From Magicicada septendecula (lineage: Eukaryota; Arthropoda; Insecta; Hemiptera; Cicadidae): a DNA stretch of 64,000 nt. A model generated the notes under the pieces. The model was given only the letters and a program-made list of their open reading frames with translations. It ran no database searches and was not told where the DNA came from. The number at the start of each line of letters is the position of its first letter. The stretch's first letter is position 1. Of the stretch, positions 59,783 to 64,000 are shown one piece after another. The stretch covers positions 196,768,134 through 196,832,133 of the forward strand of contig CM068373.1 of the NCBI GenBank assembly GCA_034769895.1, in the 5' to 3' direction. Both the position numbers and the translations under genes were made by a program.

Positions 59783-60726
59783 ATGGCTAACAAACCGGAG
59801 CAAAGATATTAATTAAGGAATAATAGTGCTGAAGAGAAAGAAGCAGAAATGAAACAGCCACCTAAGAAAATTGAACAAATAACTTTGAGAGATATTATGG
59901 ATGCATTAAAGGCTATTTCTGAGCAACAAAATACTTTCAGGACTGAAGTTAATGACAAATTTGACCAACAAAATAATAATTTTAACCAATTAAATTCTAA
60001 ATTTGACCAATTCAGGACTGAGATTAAGGCTTTTCCTGAGCAACAAAATGCTTTCAGGACTGAAGTTACTAATTATACTAACCAGTTAAAGGCTGAAAGG
60101 AAACAGCCAATAGAACCAATAAAAGAAAATAACGATCGAAACAGGGAACCGGTAAGTTAGAAAGTAGAATAAATACAACAGAAGGAAATTGAAATTAAGG
60201 AATACAAAAGTGTAATATTATCTGAGAATAAAAATAACAGCAACAAAGAGAATAATAAATACCTGGAAATGAAGACAAAGAAAATGAGACAAATGCATCA
60301 AAGGAAACTAATAAAACACGGGAAGAGTTGGAGATGATGAACAATGGACTAATTAATGTACTTAACATCCTAAGTACTGAACATAGAGAAATAGGTGATA
60401 GTAAAAATAACAGAAAGAGCTTAATAGAACTTTTCAAAGGGACTCACAACCAAACAGGGAGTAAAACATTAAGAAAATACATAGTTAAATTGAATACACC
60501 AGAAGTAAAAATGCATAATATAATAACAGTGATAGCATTAATAATGGATATGTTTAATAAACAAAATTGCAAAATGATTGATGTAGGCAGGGATACTAAT
60601 GAACAAGTAGTATTAGAAGAATTGCTGTACAAGGTAGCAGAGACCTATATCACAAGGACGGAAATTGTTCTGCACACCAGAGTGATCCGAACGACAAGTG
60701 CAGATGAAATTATGGACCATAGATAA
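59783..60726 (+). pseudogene. Gag-like protein, broken
   Basis: From ATG 59783 the frame reads MANKPEQRY and meets TAA at 59810. The same frame continues from there through ISEQQNTFRTEVNDKFDQQN and a second repeat SKFDQFRTEIKAFPEQQNAF to 60160. These Q/N-rich heptad-like repeats look like the coiled-coil N-terminus of an LTR-element gag. A second frame, 60328-60726, reads INVLNILSTEHREIGDSK and later KLNTPEVKMHNIITVIAL, probably the continuation after a frameshift, without a motif I can name. Position 170 bp after a primer-binding-site-like sequence supports the gag reading. No pol follows. Confidence 0.6.
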
Positions 60727-61114
60727 ACTAAATACCACACAATATCGAGAAAAGGGACTGATTTTCTGATTACCGACAAGGCAAACCATTTGAGAAATAA
60801 AAAAGAAAAAAATAATGATAATTAAAACACAAATAAAACAAATAAAGAATAAATAAACACTATAGAGACTTAAGAAAAATTAATGATAATTAAGAAAACA
60901 AACGACAAATGAAGATTTAAGAAAACATAAACAAATAGCCCACTAATACAGGTTTTGGACGAGCATATGACGGTTAAGAACGACAATAAGGGGATCATAT
61001 TGAGTGAAGAGAGTAAGTACTTAAAACAAATAAATGGAAGGATGAACTTGCAGAAGAAGAATCGATGTCTGGAAATAAATATAATAACAAAAACCATAGT
61101 TGTAACTGTTGCAC
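60727..61114. other. A-rich sequence between gag relic and LTR
   Basis: No pol motif and no clear polypurine tract directly before the LTR start at 61115, so the LTR may be an independent insertion. Confidence 0.4.
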
Positions 61115-64000
61115 TGTGCCGAGGCACGGTTTAAATTGGAATACCTCGGCCTGAATTTAATTTAAATCGGCGCCACCGCGATTTGTTTTTAAATTTGTCA
61201 GTGCGCTACGCTTGCTGGATCGTCGGTCAAGGTCGCTGTGGCAGCGGCGTCGATATCGATATTACGTGCAGCGAAGAAATTTATTAATCTATATCAGCTG
61301 TTACCGTGACTTTGCAATTCGCTACCGTTGGTTGGGTACGGTGCACGAGTCCTTCTGTCTCTTTTCTACCCCATTCTTGCTGATGTGAAGATCTGGTCCG
61401 GCGGTGATCTATTTATCTTTCTTATGCATTCGTGAAGTGCAAAAGCGTCCCAGGGTCCTCGCCCATTAGCCGAGAGTGATGGATTCCGATGTGGAAAACT
61501 AGATCTTCTCCACTGGCAGAGCAACACACCTAAGCTCCATCGCCGTCGGGCCGACAGAGAATCGAATGATTTCAGATCAAATTCACATCAACCCAGCTCA
61601 GGTCGAATTCTTCAACACAGTTCAACACCCTCGCCTTGCGTACATCATCTACCTTCAGATCACAGGTGGGATCACACTAATTACTTATTTAAACACAACT
61701 TAGAGACAGCAGTGGACACCCGTGATGTTAAAAAGAGACATTTTGTTAGACGAATTCGCCGCATGTGAATCAGTTATTCATGTTCCTGATTGTTGACTTT
61801 ATAATTCTTTAATTATATTGTATCAGTACTTAATATAAATACCAATTGAATACAAGTATATTGCCGTCTAAAAAGGCGTGTTCACACCTCAATAGTTATA
61901 ACGTAATTAAACAAGGTCTTGTACAGACAAGTATGTCTCTGCCATTATGCAGTGGGTTGTAATCATACTACTCTAGTAGTCTAGTAGTAGTACTCTAGTA
62001 GTAGGTAAATGGATCGTTAATGTAATTGTTAAAAAATATATGTGATGAATTGAGTAGTAATTCCAAGTTGTAATTAATATTTGTGAAGGCATTTTATACA
62101 TGTACTGTTAGAAATGATTGTATCAGCTGAGGTCATGTTCATGCAAGACTTACCTTGTTCTTTAACTTAATGTTTTGTCTATATTGTACGAAGGGTGTAT
62201 AACAACTTAATGATTTATTAATGCATGCATTTATGTATTTCTATATATGTATTGTAAGGGTACATATCTTCAACATGCATTAATGAAGCAACATGATAAG
62301 AAGAAAATACTAAATGATTAACACTATGCATAAAAAGGAATGAGAGAGAGATAAGGGAACGGGTAATTAACATAATTATGCGATCAAACAAATAAAAGTA
62401 ATAGTAAAAGTAACCTCTGATAAGAGAAATGTAGCAAGCAACGAAGCAAACGTTGAAAACGATAGTACAATGCGATTTAACCAAAATAACCCAATAGATA
62501 TGGTAAGTGAATAAGTAGAACCAGCCCCAATACCAGTGATAGGATATATAAAAAAAAAAACAAAAATAAGTGAATAAGTAGAACCAGCCCCAATACCAGT
62601 GATAGGATATATCAAAACAAACAAAATAAGTAAGAAGCAGAACCAGCCACAACACCAGTGATTGACCAAATAAAATGAAACCAGATGAGAAGGTGAAAAC
62701 CATAATATAAATGAAATAAAATGAAAAAGAAATGGAAGGACACAAACAAATAATATAAAACAGAAAAAGGAGAAATGTTACACTCAAATAAAGTAGTGAA
62801 AAAGAAACCAATAAATGATAAATGTAAATGATAATTATTAGTATCAACCAAATAAGCAATGTAAATGATAAGTGTTAAAATTCAATAACTTAGAGACGAA
62901 CAAAGTACACTAACCAAATAAATAGAGAGTAACTATTATAAATCACTCTAATATGACATGTACTTGTTAACAGTATAATTAACTAATGTAAAGTGAGAGG
63001 TAGAGAGATAGAGAGATACTGAACATTGTAAAGTGAGAAAGAGAATTTGATGTTAGGTAATACCCACAAGTAACACTTAAACAAAACATGAAAAGTGCAA
63101 AGTGATAGTGTAAAACCCCAAATTAAATAGAAAGCCTATCGATAGGTATGAACCCCTAATAATCAGTGACAAACACTAAAGATTTATTGGTGAGATGTGT
63201 TATTAAATAAGACTTTTGTTATTATTAGTAGTAAGATTAATTATAGATAAGGAATACTATGGTATTCAGGGAAGGAATCCCATGGAGAGTCAAAATGTTG
63301 GTGTTACCATGGATAGAAGGTAAAGTTTATTTCAGAAAGAATATGATAAAGAATGTAAAGACAAATTCAATAAACATCCTATGTTTTAAGGGAGAATTAG
63401 TTAAGTAAAGTTAAATGGTGTGATGATGTTTATCGCCAAGAAGTAAATAAGAAGTAACAAATGTAAACAAGAGTAGTATAATAACAGTTAAAGAATTGTT
63501 TGACTAATTTTAAGTATAGGAATATGGCTGAAAAGTTATACAGACCATAAACCTAAATCTTATATTTTATAGAGAATAGTAAATAATAAACCAATTAAAT
63601 ACCATGGCAATATAAATAAGAAAAAAGATAAATTAATACAAATCTAATAATACTGGAAAGGCAGTTAGAAAACAATAGACAAACCATAATATGTAAACTA
63701 ATAAAAAACATACAATTATTATAAAACAGACACAAAACCATTCAAGAAGTAAACAAATCATGTGTAACACAAAACAAAACATGCACACGGGTAAAATAAT
63801 ACGGGTAATTATATCTGTATAAAGTAAGAAAATATAACTAATTACTGCCTAGGCCTATGAAATACCTAACTGTAAGAACCCAATAACAACAAATTGTAAG
63901 AAATTAACTATGATATTAGCAAATCAAAGGCAAGTAACTAGTCAATGGTAATTAGTGGATCATATTAAGAGATAAATGTTAAATTAAGGAAATAAAATAA
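61115..64000 (+). mobile_element. Long-LTR-like sequence, runs past window end
   Basis: It starts TGTGCCGAGGCACGG and shares TTGGAATA-CTCGGC with the start of the solo LTR at 54297 (minus), so it is a related long LTR in plus orientation. GC-rich for the first 600 bp, it then turns into A-rich, C-poor DNA to the end of the window, as in the other long LTRs. A donor-like CACAGGTGGGATC is near 61663. The 3' end is not reached, so I cannot say whether it is a solo LTR or part of a full element. It contains no gene. Confidence 0.55.
62501..62665 (+). repeat. Three tandem units of about 65 bp
   Basis: Units share GTAGAACCAGCCCCAATACC and AGTGATAGGATATAT; the third is diverged (GCAGAACCAGCCACAACACC). 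The minus-strand frame across them is a by-product. Confidence 0.9.

Noticed and set aside
62218-62859. Minus-strand 213-codon hydrophobic frame
   Set aside because: It is the T-rich complement of A-rich LTR-like DNA and includes the 65-bp tandem units; no family signature.

Overview
The window looks like intergenic or intron-scale DNA from a large, AT-rich insect genome. The evidence is one insect-type gustatory/odorant-superfamily receptor, an LTR element primed by an insect-like initiator tRNA-Met, mariner and hAT relics, R1-like and other non-LTR retrotransposon (LINE) relics, and long gene-free AT-rich stretches. The abundance of R1-like, Penelope-like (PLE) and long-LTR Ty3/gypsy relics fits a hemimetabolous insect such as a cockroach, termite, stick insect or orthopteran. 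That placement is inference; I cannot name the species. I see no bacterial-type operons, CRISPR arrays, rRNA genes or tRNA genes.

Layout. 0.5-2.0 kb: broken hAT transposase. 3.0 kb: foldback repeat. 5.3-5.8 kb: LINE 3' fragment. 6.5-7.7 kb (minus): the only intact cellular gene I can support, a single-exon receptor of 386 codons. 9.2-9.7 and 10.75-11.8 kb: LINE fragments. 13-15.4 kb: foldback repeats and a TA-flanked mariner relic. 16.1-18.1 kb: LINE with endonuclease and RNase H but no reverse transcriptase. 18.2-19.2 and 23.6-24.2 kb: R1-like 3' ends. 19.7-20.6 kb: mariner folded back on itself. 24.9-25.1 kb: very long CA microsatellite. 26.9-28.7 kb: ten-unit tandem array of about 160 bp, with a one-unit relative at 37.0-37.3 kb. 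32.1-32.5 kb: PLE-like foldback with two hammerhead-ribozyme motifs and a 14-bp target duplication. 38-41 kb: LINE and mariner relics. 41.6-50.0 kb: pol-less LTR element with gag and an acidic ORF. 51.0-55.2 kb: PLE endonuclease fragment, a LINE split by a solo LTR, and a second solo LTR. 58-64 kb: A-rich LTR-type DNA with a broken gag.

The most interesting signal is a set of hammerhead-like RNA motifs. Each has a CTGANGA core, a helix II, GAAAC, and a very short palindromic helix III. They recur in foldback repeats at 3.0, 13.1, 14.2, 24.6, 32.2 and 37.6 kb and at the 3' end of a recognisable PLE GIY-YIG endonuclease at 51.0 kb. The copy at 32.4 kb keeps every invariant core base and a 6-bp helix I.

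Almost everything except the receptor is transposon-derived and most coding relics carry stops or frameshifts. The elements do not form a pathway; they record nested insertion, deletion and LTR recombination.
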